Source of the DNA: Saccharomonospora piscinae
GTDB taxonomy: Bacteria; Actinomycetota; Actinomycetes; Mycobacteriales; Pseudonocardiaceae
DNA: 64,000 nt
Assembly (NCBI RefSeq): GCF_005862235.1
Contig: NZ_VCEK01000004.1
Location: forward strand, 186,001 to 250,000
Direction: 5' to 3'
A program made the position numbers and the translations under genes. Every line of letters starts with the position of its first letter. The stretch's first letter is position 1. Under the pieces are notes generated by a model that saw only the letters and a program-made list of their open reading frames with translations, was not told the DNA's origin and ran no database searches. This document shows positions 46,278 to 54,617 of this stretch, piece by piece.

Positions 46278-47149
46278 GTAGCACGGCGAACTCCCGGCGC
46301 GACTTCCTGCGCCTCGCGCTCGGCTCGGCGGCGCTGGCCGGTGCCGGAGGCATGCTGTCCCAGGGCACCGCGCTCGCGGACCGGCCCGCCGTCGGCCCCC
46401 ACCGCGTGCCGCCGGGACACATCGGCATCCAGCTCTACACGGTGCGGTCGCTGATGACGCACGACCCGCAGGGCACGCTCGACGCGCTCGGCGAGATCGG
46501 CTACGCCACGGTGGGCGTCAGCGGCCGCTACGGGCACACCCCGCAGGAGTTCCGGGCGATGCTCGACCGCGCGGGACTGCGAGCGGTACTGACGCACCTG
46601 TCGCTGGACGCCGTGCGCGGTGACTGGCAGCGCGAGCTGGACAACGCGCACGTGCTCGGAGTGGACTCGGTGGTGGTGCCGTCGCTGCCGAGTTCGTTGT
46701 GGACACCGGAGGGTTACCGGCAGGTGGCCGCGGAGTTCGAGGCGGCGGGCCGGGCGGCGCGCGAGGCCGGGTTGCGGTTCCTCTACCACAACCACGACTT
46801 CGACTTCCGCACCGTCGACGGGCAGGTGCTCTACGACATCCTGCTCACCGAGACCGACCCCGCGCACGTGAACTTCGAGATCGATCTGTACTGGGCGATC
46901 CACGCGGGCTACGACCCGGTGGACTACTTCGCGCGGTACCCCGGCCGGTTCCCGGTGTTCCACGTGAAGGACCGGGCGCCGGACGGATCGTTCGAGGACG
47001 TCGGTTACGGCACGATCGACTTCCGCCGGATCTTCCGGCAGCGCAGGCTGTCGGGGGTGAAGGAGTACGTGGTGGAACACGACCAGCCGCAGGACCCGCT
47101 GGTCAGCGCCCGCCGCAGCTTCGACACGCTGTGGAGCCTGCGGTTCTAG
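46274..47149 (+). CDS. Tat-exported TIM-barrel sugar isomerase/epimerase-like protein
   Basis: 291 aa from a GTG overlapping the previous stop. The Tat signal SRRDFLRLALGSAAL lies at residues 8-22. The barrel starts IGIQLYTVRSLM; metal-site candidates are in FLYHNHDFDF (about 170), NFEIDLYWAIHAG (about 200), FPVFHVKDR (about 228) and EYVVEHDQPQDP (about 260). Export of a folded, metal-loaded enzyme suggests extracellular action on the product of its multidomain partner. Secreted relatives act in 3-keto-glycoside conversion. Confidence 0.87.
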   Translation: MSSTANSRRDFLRLALGSAALAGAGGMLSQGTALADRPAVGPHRVPPGHIGIQLYTVRSLMTHDPQGTLDALGEIGYATVGVSGRYGHTPQEFRAMLDRAGLRAVLTHLSLDAVRGDWQRELDNAHVLGVDSVVVPSLPSSLWTPEGYRQVAAEFEAAGRAAREAGLRFLYHNHDFDFRTVDGQVLYDILLTETDPAHVNFEIDLYWAIHAGYDPVDYFARYPGRFPVFHVKDRAPDGSFEDVGYGTIDFRRIFRQRRLSGVKEYVVEHDQPQDPLVSARRSFDTLWSLRF

Positions 47150-47155
47150 GGGGTA

Positions 47156-47190
47156 CCGGTGAGGCGCGGCGCAGGGCCGCGCCTCACCGG
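47156..47190. terminator. Bidirectional terminator ending locus A
   Basis: A perfect 15-bp stem (47156-47170 with 47176-47190, arm CCGGTGAGGCGCGGC) has a 5-nt loop, between convergent genes. It includes the last codons of the YbaB-like gene. Confidence 0.85.
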
Positions 47191-47453
47191 CGCAGGGCCA
47201 GCGCGTCGGCCCTCGCCTGGGCGGCCCGCGCGGCCTGGAGCATCGCCTCCGCGAGGTCGGCCAGGTTGGTCCGGTCGGCGAGGTCGGCGTTGATGGCCAC
47301 CTCGCGCACCCGGCCTCGCGAGTCCAGCACCACTTCCACGAGTCCCCAGTCGTCCTGCGCGCGCACGCCGTCGTCCGGCCGTGGCGCGGCCGCGGGCTCG
47401 GCAGCGCTCGTGCGCCGCAGCGGGTCGTCGAACGCGGGATTCTGCTCGCTCAT
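47184..47453 (-). CDS. YbaB/EbfC-like small protein
   Basis: 89 aa from the ATG at 47453; a longer frame reaches 47591 but its extra part looks non-coding. A charged, disordered N-terminus precedes GLVEVVLDSRGRVREVAI and a helix NLADLAEAMLQAARAAQARA. This strand-strand-helix order resembles the YbaB/EbfC nucleoid-associated family, and truncated relatives are common near ESX-type genes. No ESX gene is near. Function unproven. Confidence 0.6.
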   Translation of the reverse strand: MSEQNPAFDDPLRRTSAAEPAAAPRPDDGVRAQDDWGLVEVVLDSRGRVREVAINADLADRTNLADLAEAMLQAARAAQARADALALRR

Positions 47454-47724
47454 CCCCAGTCCGACGCGCGGGGGGCCGGCATCGTTCCCAGGGAACGGAA
47501 CGGAACCGCGCCGCGTCGGAGCCGATATGGCTTGGGTACGTGCACGGGTGGAGGAACTGGCACGGCGCAGCCAGCCCCCGTCGGCGAGCACGCTGGGGCG
47601 GCGTCAGCCCAGGTGGGTGCGATCGAGTGGCCGCAGGAGGGCGTCCGCGCCGCCCGGTGACGTGGGCGACTCGACGGCGGCCACGCGGGTCGCCGACCGG
47701 CGGGACTGAGGCATACTCGGTGGC

Positions 47725-48690
47725 GTGGACCTGGTGACCCTGGCTGACATCCGCGCCGCCGCCGACCGTATCCGCCCCGCCGTCGTGCGGACGCCGCTTT
47801 TGCCGTGCGCGTTCCAGAGGTTCCAGCACAGCCCGCTGTGGCTCAAACCGGAGAACCTGCAGCCCATCGGGGCCTTCAAGCTCAGGGGCGCGCACAACGC
47901 CCTCGCGCGGCTCGACGCCGACGCGCGCAGGCGTGGCGTGGTGGCCTATTCCAGCGGCAACCACGCCCAGGCCGTCGCGTACGCGGCGGCGAAGGAGGGC
48001 ATCACCGCACACATCGTCATGCCCGAGGCGACGCCCGCGGTGAAGATCGAGAACACCCGCTCCTACGGCGCCGAGGTCGTGCTCGTGGAGTCGGCCGCAC
48101 AGCGCGAGTCGGCCGCCTACGAGATCGTGGCCGAGCGGGGCGCCGTGCTGATCCCGCCGTTCGACCACCCGGACGTCATCGCGGGGCAGGGCACCATCGG
48201 GCTGGAGATCGTCGAGGACGACCCGCACGTCGACGTCGTGCTCGTGCCCGTCAGCGGCGGTGGACTGGCCTCGGGCATCGCGACGGCGATCGCGGCCCTG
48301 AGCCCCCGCACGAAGGTCATCGGAGTGGAGCCCGAGCTCGCGGCCGACGCCAGGGAGGGGTTGCGGGCGGGCACCCCCGCCGACTGGCCGCTGGAGCTGC
48401 GCAACCGCACCATCGCCGACGGCCTGCGCTCCCAGCCCTCGGAGTTGACCTTCGCGCACCTGCGCGCGAGCCTGCACGACATCGTGACCGTCGCCGAGGA
48501 CGAGATCCGGGAGGCGATGGCCGTGCTGGCGCGCTCGGCGCGGCTGGTCGCCGAGCCCAGCGGGGCCGTGCCGGTGGCGGCGGCCCTGTTCCACGCCGCC
48601 GAGCTGCCGCCCGGACGTACGGTGGCGGTGGTGTCCGGGGGCAACGTGGACCCGGCGCTGCTCGCGGACGTCCTGGCGGTCCGGGGCTGA
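47725..48690 (+). CDS. Threonine/serine dehydratase-like PLP enzyme
   Basis: 321 aa from a GTG. Fold type II PLP enzyme. The PLP lysine is Lys52 in PIGAFKLRGAHNAL, the substrate loop is SSGNHAQAVAYAA (about residue 75), and the phosphate loop is PVSGGGLASG (about 175). There is no ACT regulatory domain, so this is the short catabolic or serine racemase-like form. Product of threonine would be 2-oxobutyrate. A CATACT element 7 nt before the GTG may be a leaderless -10. Confidence 0.9.
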   Translation: MDLVTLADIRAAADRIRPAVVRTPLLPCAFQRFQHSPLWLKPENLQPIGAFKLRGAHNALARLDADARRRGVVAYSSGNHAQAVAYAAAKEGITAHIVMPEATPAVKIENTRSYGAEVVLVESAAQRESAAYEIVAERGAVLIPPFDHPDVIAGQGTIGLEIVEDDPHVDVVLVPVSGGGLASGIATAIAALSPRTKVIGVEPELAADAREGLRAGTPADWPLELRNRTIADGLRSQPSELTFAHLRASLHDIVTVAEDEIREAMAVLARSARLVAEPSGAVPVAAALFHAAELPPGRTVAVVSGGNVDPALLADVLAVRG

Positions 48691-48740
48691 ACCACCTGAA
48701 TCCACCTGAGTCCGGGTGACACGACGAGAAGGAGGCAGCG

Positions 48741-49148
48741 TTGCTGTTTGGTGACGACCACGTCAAGCGCTATGAGGAGACCGACGGCGAGGTCGGTTAC
48801 GAGTGGTTGAAGGGCTCGAAAATCCTCGTTCTGACCACCACGGGGCGGAAGTCGGGCGAGCCGCGCAAGTCCGCTCTGATCTTCGGCGAGCACGGCGGCC
48901 ACTACGTCGTCGTCGCCTCCAAGGGCGGCGCTCCGGAGCACCCCGACTGGTACAAGAATCTCGTGGCCCAGCCCGAGGTCCGCGTGCAGGTCAAGGCCGA
49001 CCGGTTCCCGGCCCGCGCCCGCACGGCCACCGGCGAGGAGCGCAGCGCCTTGTGGGCCACGATGGTTCACGAGTGGCCGGACTACGACGACTACCAGCGC
49101 AAGACCGAGCGGGAGATTCCCGTCGTGGTGCTGGAGCGGCTGAGCTGA
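48741..49148 (+). CDS. Deazaflavin (F420)-dependent nitroreductase-family protein
   Basis: 135 aa from a TTG with GAAGGAGG upstream. The split beta-barrel family signature is present: LTTTGRKSGEPRKSAL (about residue 30), YVVVASKGGAPEHPDWYKNL (about 55) and VRVQVKADRFPARAR. This is the Ddn/F420-binding group common in Actinobacteria, which reduces quinones or nitro compounds with F420H2. F420 use is inferred from family membership. Confidence 0.9.
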   Translation: MLFGDDHVKRYEETDGEVGYEWLKGSKILVLTTTGRKSGEPRKSALIFGEHGGHYVVVASKGGAPEHPDWYKNLVAQPEVRVQVKADRFPARARTATGEERSALWATMVHEWPDYDDYQRKTEREIPVVVLERLS

Positions 49149-49153
49149 GTGCC

Positions 49154-49906
49154 GTGGGTCACCCAGGCGTCCCGCGCCGCCCGCCGCACCCGCTCAGGCT
49201 CATCCGCCGCTTTCCCCGGCGCGGCCGTGGTGCCTGGTTCGGCCTCGCCATCGAGGTGATCGCCCCGCTGCTCGCCGCCGCGACGCGGTGGCGGATCTCG
49301 GGGCGTGAGCACCTGCCCCGGCAGGGCGGTGTGCTCGTGGCGAGCAACCACCTGTCCTTCGCCGACCCGATCGCGGTGACGTTGTTCACACTGGTCGCGG
49401 GGCGGGTGCCCCGGTTCTTCGCGAAGGCCGAACTGTGGGAGACGCCGGTCGTCCGGCGCGTGATGCGCTCCGGCGGGCACATCGCCGTCCACCGGGGCAG
49501 GGCCAGCGCACTGGACGCCTTCCGGGACGGCGTGGCCGCCGCGCGGGCGGGGGAGTGCGTGGTGGTGTTTCCCGAGGGCGGCTTCACCGAGCGGCCCGGC
49601 CAGTGGCCCGACAGGGGCAAGACCGGCCTCGCCAGGATGGCGCTGACCACCGGAGTCCCCGTCGTGCCGCTGGCGTGCTGGGGAACACAGGAACTGCTGC
49701 CCGTGGGCAGCAGGCTGCCGAGAGTGCGCCCCCGCCCGACCCTGCACCTCGTCGCGGGACCGCCCGTGGACCTGTCCGACCTGGTGGGCGGGCGGCCGAG
49801 CGCGAGCCAGCTGCGGGAGGCGACCGAACGGATCATGGCGGCGATCACGGAGCTGCTGTCGCACGCCCGTGGCCAGGACCCGCCCACGGTGGCGGAGGGG
49901 GCATAA
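49154..49906 (+). CDS. 1-acyl-sn-glycerol-3-phosphate acyltransferase-like (PlsC) protein
   Basis: 250 aa from a GTG 5 nt after the previous stop. A basic N-terminus and a hydrophobic segment (about 25-42) place it at the membrane. Acyltransferase motifs are intact: [11 protein letters not shown] (motif I, His-x4-Asp, about residue 62), [20 protein letters not shown] (motif III, about 138) and [10 protein letters not shown] (motif IV). It should acylate lysophosphatidate or a related lipid. Its stop TAA overlaps the candidate -10 of lpd. Confidence 0.88.
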   Translation: MGHPGVPRRPPHPLRLIRRFPRRGRGAWFGLAIEVIAPLLAAATRWRISGREHLPRQGGVLVASNHLSFADPIAVTLFTLVAGRVPRFFAKAELWETPVVRRVMRSGGHIAVHRGRASALDAFRDGVAAARAGECVVVFPEGGFTERPGQWPDRGKTGLARMALTTGVPVVPLACWGTQELLPVGSRLPRVRPRPTLHLVAGPPVDLSDLVGGRPSASQLREATERIMAAITELLSHARGQDPPTVAEGA

Positions 49907-49907
49907 T
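49902..49907 (+). promoter_or_regulatory. Candidate -10 (CATAAT) for leaderless lpd
   Basis: CATAAT matches TATAAT in five of six bases and ends 7 nt before the ATG at 49915; there is no ribosome site. It includes the stop codon of the preceding gene. Confidence 0.5.
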
Positions 49908-49914
49908 CGCGGCC

Positions 49915-51312
49915 ATGAGCGAACACTTCGACGTTGTGGTGCTGGGTGCGGGCCCCGGCGGTTACACCGCCGCGGTCCGCGCGGCCCAGCTGGGCTACGA
50001 CACCGCCGTCATCGAGGAACGCTACTGGGGCGGGGTGTGCCTCAACGTCGGATGCATCCCGTCGAAGGCGCTGCTGCGCAACGCCGAACTCGCGCACCTG
50101 TTCACCCACGAGGCGCGCACGTTCGGCATCCGGGTCGACGGCGAGGTCACGTTCGACTACGGGGCCGCCCACCAGCGCAGCCGCAAGGTCGCCGACGGCC
50201 GCGTCAAGGGCATCCACTACCTGATGAAGAAGAACGCGATCACCCAGTTCACCGGGCGCGGCAGCTTCACCAGCGACAAGTCCATCGAGGTGACCACCGC
50301 CGACGGCGTGGAGACGGTCACGTTCGACCACTGCATCATCGCCTCGGGCGCCTCGCCCAAGCTGCTGCCGGGCACGTCCGTGAGTGACCGGGTGGTCACC
50401 TACGAGGAGCAGATCCTGACCTCGGAGCTGCCCGAGAGCATCGTCATCTGCGGTGCGGGCGCGATCGGCGTCGAGTTCGCCTACGTCCTGCACAACTACG
50501 GCGTCAAGGTCACCATCGTCGAGTTCCTCGACCGGATGGTTCCTGCCGAGGACGAGGAGGTCTCGGCCGAGCTGGCGCGCCGCTACCGCAGGCTGGGCAT
50601 CGAGGTGCTGACCTCGACGCGCGTCGAGTCCATCGACGAGTCGGACGAGTCGGTCCGCGTCACGGTGTCGAAGGACGGCGAGAAGCAGGTCCTCGAAGCC
50701 GACAAGGTCCTGCAGGCCATGGGATTCGCGCCCAATGTGGAGGGTTACGGCCTGGAGAACACCGGCGTGGCACTCACCGAGCGTGGAGCGATCGATGTGG
50801 ACGGTCGCTGCCGCACGAGCGTGCCGAACATCTTCGCCATCGGTGACGTGACGGCCAAGCTGATGCTGGCCCACGCGGCGGAGTCGATGGCGATGGTGGC
50901 GGCCGAGACGATCGCCGACGCGGAGACCATGGAACTGGACTACCGCATGATCCCGAGGGCGACGTACTGCCAGCCGCAGGTCGCGAGCTTCGGGCTCACG
51001 GAGGAGCAGGCCAGGGCCGAGGGCCACGACGTGCAGGTGTCGAAGTTCCCGTTCACGGCCAACGGCAAGGCACACGGTCTGGCCGACCCGGTGGGCTTCG
51101 TCAAGCTCGTCAGCGACGCCAAGTACGGCGAGCTGCTGGGCGGGCACCTCATCGGCCCGGACGTCACGGAACTGCTGCCCGAGCTGACGCTGGCCCAGCA
51201 GTGGGACCTCACGGTGCACGAACTCGCCCGCAACGTGCACGCCCACCCCACCCTCGGCGAGGCCGTGAAGGAAGCCGTGCACGGCCTCGCGGGCCACATG
51301 ATCAATATGTGA
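49915..51312 (+). CDS. lpd: Dihydrolipoyl dehydrogenase (Lpd)
   Basis: 465 aa. FAD-binding [20 protein letters not shown] begins at residue 8, the redox disulfide is in [15 protein letters not shown] (about residue 40), the NAD motif is [13 protein letters not shown] (about 178), and the C-terminal [12 protein letters not shown] supplies the catalytic His-Glu pair. It re-oxidises lipoamide of pyruvate and 2-oxoglutarate dehydrogenases and, in mycobacteria, also serves peroxide defence. Transcription probably starts at the ATG. A strong hairpin follows the stop. Confidence 0.96.
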   Translation: MSEHFDVVVLGAGPGGYTAAVRAAQLGYDTAVIEERYWGGVCLNVGCIPSKALLRNAELAHLFTHEARTFGIRVDGEVTFDYGAAHQRSRKVADGRVKGIHYLMKKNAITQFTGRGSFTSDKSIEVTTADGVETVTFDHCIIASGASPKLLPGTSVSDRVVTYEEQILTSELPESIVICGAGAIGVEFAYVLHNYGVKVTIVEFLDRMVPAEDEEVSAELARRYRRLGIEVLTSTRVESIDESDESVRVTVSKDGEKQVLEADKVLQAMGFAPNVEGYGLENTGVALTERGAIDVDGRCRTSVPNIFAIGDVTAKLMLAHAAESMAMVAAETIADAETMELDYRMIPRATYCQPQVASFGLTEEQARAEGHDVQVSKFPFTANGKAHGLADPVGFVKLVSDAKYGELLGGHLIGPDVTELLPELTLAQQWDLTVHELARNVHAHPTLGEAVKEAVHGLAGHMINM

Positions 51313-51320
51313 GGACGAAT

Positions 51321-51354
51321 CCCGCTGCGACCTGGTCCCCGGGGTCGCAGCGGG
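51321..51354 (+). terminator. Terminator after lpd
   Basis: Perfect 12-bp stem CCCGCTGCGACC (51321-51332) with 51343-51354, a 10-nt loop, then GCCGTTT. Confidence 0.85.
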
Positions 51355-51438
51355 CCGTTTCATGCCGGTGCCAACCGACAACCCAGAGCGCGAAGATCAC
51401 GCAGCACCGGACGAGCCCTCAGCCGGAACGCTACTGAT

Positions 51439-51876
51439 ATGAAAACTGTCCCGCGCGCCGTTGCGTTGGTGTTCGCTTTCCTTGCCACGCTCATCGGGTG
51501 TGGCTCGGGCGAAGAAGGCGGGTTGATGGAGTACGACGGGGAGTTCGCCGAGCGAGTACGCGAGTTGCGCAGTGGTGCGGAGAGTGCGCCGCTGAAGGAC
51601 CTGGTGCCAGGGGACTGGACCACGATCCACATCATTCTCGGCCCGCACACCGAGGAGTGGGTCGAGCGTGCGGTCGGCGCGCCGCTACCGGAATCGAAGT
51701 ACGGTTTCGACACCGAGGGCAACATCCTGGTGTTCATGCGCGGCCAGGAGGTCGTCCAGATCAAGGGCACCACGGGGCGACTGATGGGCGAGGGCTACTT
51801 CTCGTCAGAAGTCGTGTTGCGGGGCACGGGCAGCACCATCGACATCGACGACCCGACACCGCCGCAGCCGAACTGA
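51439..51876 (+). CDS. Hypothetical lipoprotein
   Basis: 145 aa. The signal sequence ends in a lipobox, ATLIGC (Cys near residue 21), followed by a Gly/Ser/Glu linker. The mature part (about 35-135) has WTTIHIILGPHTEEWVERA, then beta-rich segments and an acidic-proline tail. I do not recognise the family. Codon use is less G/C-biased than in its neighbours, a weak sign of recent acquisition. It stands alone between the lpd terminator and the convergent GrpB gene. Confidence 0.7.
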   Translation: MKTVPRAVALVFAFLATLIGCGSGEEGGLMEYDGEFAERVRELRSGAESAPLKDLVPGDWTTIHIILGPHTEEWVERAVGAPLPESKYGFDTEGNILVFMRGQEVVQIKGTTGRLMGEGYFSSEVVLRGTGSTIDIDDPTPPQPN

Positions 51877-51892
51877 TCATTGCGGAGCCGGA

Positions 51893-52450
51893 CTACCCCC
51901 GCCAGCCCGCTCGGGCGAGGATCTCGTCGATGAGTGGCCGTTTGGCCTCCGCGTAGTAGTTGATGTCCGGCCACTCCCTCGTCGCGAGCTGCCGCTTGAG
52001 CGCGGCGTAGGCGTCGCGGTCGGCCTCGTTCGCCCGCAGCCGGTCGCGGAACGCGAGGTACTTGCGCACCTCCACGTGGCCGGGTGGGTAGCAGTGCAGG
52101 TTGACCGGCTCGCTGTCCGTGCCACCGCGCAGGGCGCGGTGCGCTGGCTCGCGCACGCGGAGTTCGTAGCCCGCCGCGTCGAGGTCGGGCAGGTACGCCT
52201 GCTCGTCGTCGGGGTCGTCGATACCCACGACGATGTCCACGATCGGCTTGGCGGCCAGGCCGGGCACCGACGTCGAGCCGATGTGCTCGATCAGCCGGGC
52301 ACGCTCGCCGAGCACGTCGCGAAGCTCGGCGGCACGGTGCTCGAAGCGCACCGGCCAGGCGGGGTCGTAATCCACGGTCGTGACCGTGGTGGGGCGAGGC
52401 CCGTGGACGAGCTTCGCGGCGAGCGTGGGGTCGTCGTACGACTCGGGCAT
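51893..52450 (-). CDS. GrpB/UPF0157 family protein
   Basis: 185 aa from an ATG with AAGGAG upstream. A nucleotidyltransferase-like fold of the GrpB family: YDPAWPVRFEHRAAEL (about residue 28), IEHIGSTSVPGLAAKPIVDI (about 55) and VNLHCYPPGHVEVRKYLAFR (about 115). The GS and DI elements match the minimal nucleotidyltransferase site. Some members are fused to dephospho-CoA kinase; this one stands alone. The reaction is not known. Confidence 0.88.
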   Translation of the reverse strand: MPESYDDPTLAAKLVHGPRPTTVTTVDYDPAWPVRFEHRAAELRDVLGERARLIEHIGSTSVPGLAAKPIVDIVVGIDDPDDEQAYLPDLDAAGYELRVREPAHRALRGGTDSEPVNLHCYPPGHVEVRKYLAFRDRLRANEADRDAYAALKRQLATREWPDINYYAEAKRPLIDEILARAGWRG

Positions 52451-52529
52451 CGTGGCGCACTCCTTCCCGGGGCAGCGGGACAGCGTATCGCGCCGAGCGC
52501 CAGTAGCGGGGTGGCCGAAGCCCCTGCCG

Positions 52530-52931
52530 TCATCGAGCCAGCAGGCAGAACTCGTTGCCCTCGGGGTCCGCGAGCACCATGTCCTCGCCGTCCGCGATGA
52601 CGGTGGCGCCGAGGCCGAGAAGTCGGGTGAGTTCTCCGGCGACGTCGTCGGCGTCGAGATCGAGATGCAACCGGTTCTTGACGATCTTGTGCTCCGGCAC
52701 CGCGTTGAAGAACATCCGGGGTCCGCCGCCGTCGGGTGGTTCCACGAGCACCGACGGGTCGTCCTCCGGGCCGTCGACGCCGATGCCGCGGAGGCGTTCC
52801 AGTTCCGTGTCGTCGTAGGGTGCGACGTCGTAGCCGTCCAGTACCGCGGCCCAGAACCGCGCCAGCGATGCCGGGTGCCTGCAGTCGACGACCACGTCAC
52901 GAATCCGAGCCACCACGACAGGGTCGCACAC
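52530..52931 (-). CDS. VOC/glyoxalase-like domain protein
   Basis: 133 aa from a GTG; later in-frame GTG codons would shorten it by 4-6 residues. The duplicated beta-alpha-beta-beta-beta pattern is seen: VVDCRHPASLARFWAAVLDG at the start and LHLDLDADDVAGELTRLLGLG in the second half, ending VLADPEGNEFCLL. This is the glyoxalase-like subtype common in Actinobacteria, with functions from resistance to metabolism. No specific assignment is possible. It lies 79 nt upstream of the GrpB gene on the same strand. Confidence 0.85.
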   Translation of the reverse strand: MCDPVVVARIRDVVVDCRHPASLARFWAAVLDGYDVAPYDDTELERLRGIGVDGPEDDPSVLVEPPDGGGPRMFFNAVPEHKIVKNRLHLDLDADDVAGELTRLLGLGATVIADGEDMVLADPEGNEFCLLAR

Positions 52932-53012
52932 GCGCAGGGAGCAGTCCGGCCGTCCGAACGGCGTAGCGGAGAACTGGTGTGGATCGCTGGTGATCCACCT
53001 CGGCCGGTCGCC

Positions 53013-53018
53013 TAAGGT
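53013..53018 (+). promoter_or_regulatory. Candidate -10 (TAAGGT) for the GT39-type gene
   Basis: TAAGGT ends 8 nt before the ATG at 53027, without a ribosome site. Confidence 0.45.
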
Positions 53019-53026
53019 TTGCAGCT

Positions 53027-54502
53027 ATGGCCGTCCCGCAGTTCGCCCGGCTTCCGGTGTGGCTGATCGCCGGTGCCGCGATGGTGGTGCTGTTGGCGTT
53101 CGGCCATCGCTACGGCTATCACGGCGACGAGTTGTACTTCATCGCCGCAGGGCGACACCTGGACTGGGGCTATGCCGACCAGCCGCCGCTGCTGCCGTTG
53201 CTGGCGCTGTTGATGGACAGCCTCTTCCCGAACTCGGTGGTCGGGTTCCGGTTGCCCGCCGTGTTGTTCACCGGCCTTGGCGTCGTGGTCGCGGGCCTGA
53301 CGGCGCGGGAACTCGGTGGTGGGGCCAGGGCACAGGCCATGGCGGCCGGTGCGTACGCCTGTTCGCCGTTCCTGTTGGCGGGAGCGGGTCACATCCTCGC
53401 CACGCACATGGTGGACGCTTTTCTGTGGACGGTGGTCGTGTGGCTGGTGGTGCGGTGGGTCCGCACCCGGGACGACCGCCTGCTGCTGGCCGCGGCGGTC
53501 GTGACCGCGCTCGACCTCCAGGTGAAGTTCCTGATCCCGGTGTTCTGGGCGATCGCGGTCGTGGCGTCGCTCCTGCTGGGGCCGAGGGAACTCGTGCGGC
53601 GGCCCGCCCTGTGGCTCGGCGGTGCGCTGGCGGTCGCCGCGTGCGTGCCCACCCTGGTGTGGCAGGCGGCCAACGGCTGGCCGCAGCTGGAGATGAACCG
53701 CATCGTCGCCAGTGAGGTGTCCTACGCGGGCGGGCGGGTGACGTTCCTGCCGATGGCGCTGGAGCAGGCCGGCTACGGCGTGGGTGCCGTGTTGTTCGTC
53801 CTCGGGGTGTGGTGGTTGCTGCGCTCGCCGCGGCTGCGGGACTACCGGTTCCTCGGGTTGACCGTGCTGGGTGTGACCGCGGTGTTCTGGCTCAGCTCGG
53901 GGCGCCCCTACTACGTGGGCGGGCTGTTCGCGCTGTGCTTCGCGGCCTCGGCCGTGGAGCTCGACCGGTTGTTGACGGCGCGCTGGCGGCCCGTGGTGGT
54001 GCTCGCGTACGCCGTGTCGGCGCTCGTGGCGATCAGCTGGCTGCCGGTGAAGCCGATCTCGGCCTACGCGGGGCAGCCGTACGACCCGATGAACATGGAG
54101 CTGGAGGAGTTCGGCTGGCCCGAGGTGGCCGCCAGCGTGGCGTCGGTGTATAACGCGCTGCCGGAGGACCGCCGGAAGAACGCCACGATCGTCACGGAGA
54201 CGTACTGGCAGGCGGCGGCCCTCGACAAGTTCGAGCCGGACCTGCCGGAGGCCCACAGCGGCAGCCGGGGTTACTGGTACTTCGGTGTGCCGCCCGAGAG
54301 CGCGCGGCTGACGCTGTTCGTGGGGGGTTCCCGCGACGAGCTCGAACCCTACTTCGATCAGGTGAAGCGCGTCGGGACCGTGGACAACGGTCACGAGGTC
54401 AACAACGGCAACCAGGGCGAACCCATCTGGGTGTGCGAGGGCCGTACCGCGCCGTGGTCCGAGTTGTGGCCGTCGTTCCGCCATATGACATTCACCTGGT
54501 GA
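53027..54502 (+). CDS. GT39/ArnT-type membrane glycosyltransferase
   Basis: 491 aa. About eleven membrane helices fill residues 10-350, followed by a soluble domain (about 350-491). The first exported loop has YGYHGDELYFIAAGRHLDWG, where the Asp-Glu pair is the catalytic/metal motif of the PMT/ArnT superfamily, and YADQPPLLPLLA follows. Such enzymes move a sugar from a polyprenyl-phosphate donor to lipid or protein outside the membrane. Donor and acceptor are unknown. A hairpin overlaps its stop codon. Confidence 0.85.
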   Translation: MAVPQFARLPVWLIAGAAMVVLLAFGHRYGYHGDELYFIAAGRHLDWGYADQPPLLPLLALLMDSLFPNSVVGFRLPAVLFTGLGVVVAGLTARELGGGARAQAMAAGAYACSPFLLAGAGHILATHMVDAFLWTVVVWLVVRWVRTRDDRLLLAAAVVTALDLQVKFLIPVFWAIAVVASLLLGPRELVRRPALWLGGALAVAACVPTLVWQAANGWPQLEMNRIVASEVSYAGGRVTFLPMALEQAGYGVGAVLFVLGVWWLLRSPRLRDYRFLGLTVLGVTAVFWLSSGRPYYVGGLFALCFAASAVELDRLLTARWRPVVVLAYAVSALVAISWLPVKPISAYAGQPYDPMNMELEEFGWPEVAASVASVYNALPEDRRKNATIVTETYWQAAALDKFEPDLPEAHSGSRGYWYFGVPPESARLTLFVGGSRDELEPYFDQVKRVGTVDNGHEVNNGNQGEPIWVCEGRTAPWSELWPSFRHMTFTW

Positions 54503-54522
54503 CAGGGTGGTCACGCCCTGTC
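54501..54522 (+). terminator. Hairpin after the GT39-type gene
   Basis: GACAGGG (54501-54507) pairs with CCCTGTC (54516-54522) around 8 nt; no T-tract follows. Confidence 0.5.
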
Positions 54523-54532
54523 GGAGTGGCGT

Positions 54533-54557
54533 AGAAGTTGACGAGGTCGAAACTTCT
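54533..54557. promoter_or_regulatory. Inverted repeat upstream of the locus B promoter
   Basis: AGAAGTT-N11-AACTTCT ends 3 nt before the -35 element, a usual place for an activator or an upstream operator. It differs from the LacI sites of locus A. Confidence 0.5.
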
Positions 54558-54559
54558 CC

Positions 54560-54588
54560 TTGACGCGTGACCGTCGTCGCCCTACTTT
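54560..54588 (+). promoter_or_regulatory. Promoter of locus B
   Basis: -35 TTGACG (54560-54565) and -10 TACTTT (54583-54588) with a 17-nt spacer; predicted start near 54595, giving a leader of about 23 nt. Confidence 0.7.
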
Positions 54589-54617
54589 TGCATGCCAGAG
54601 AAGAAAGTGGGGCTGAT

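Noticed and set aside
47528-47709. A 60-codon plus-strand frame upstream of the threonine dehydratase-like gene
   Set aside because: The Arg/Pro/Ser-rich product has no domain or ribosome site. It could be an unknown small protein, but the support is too weak.
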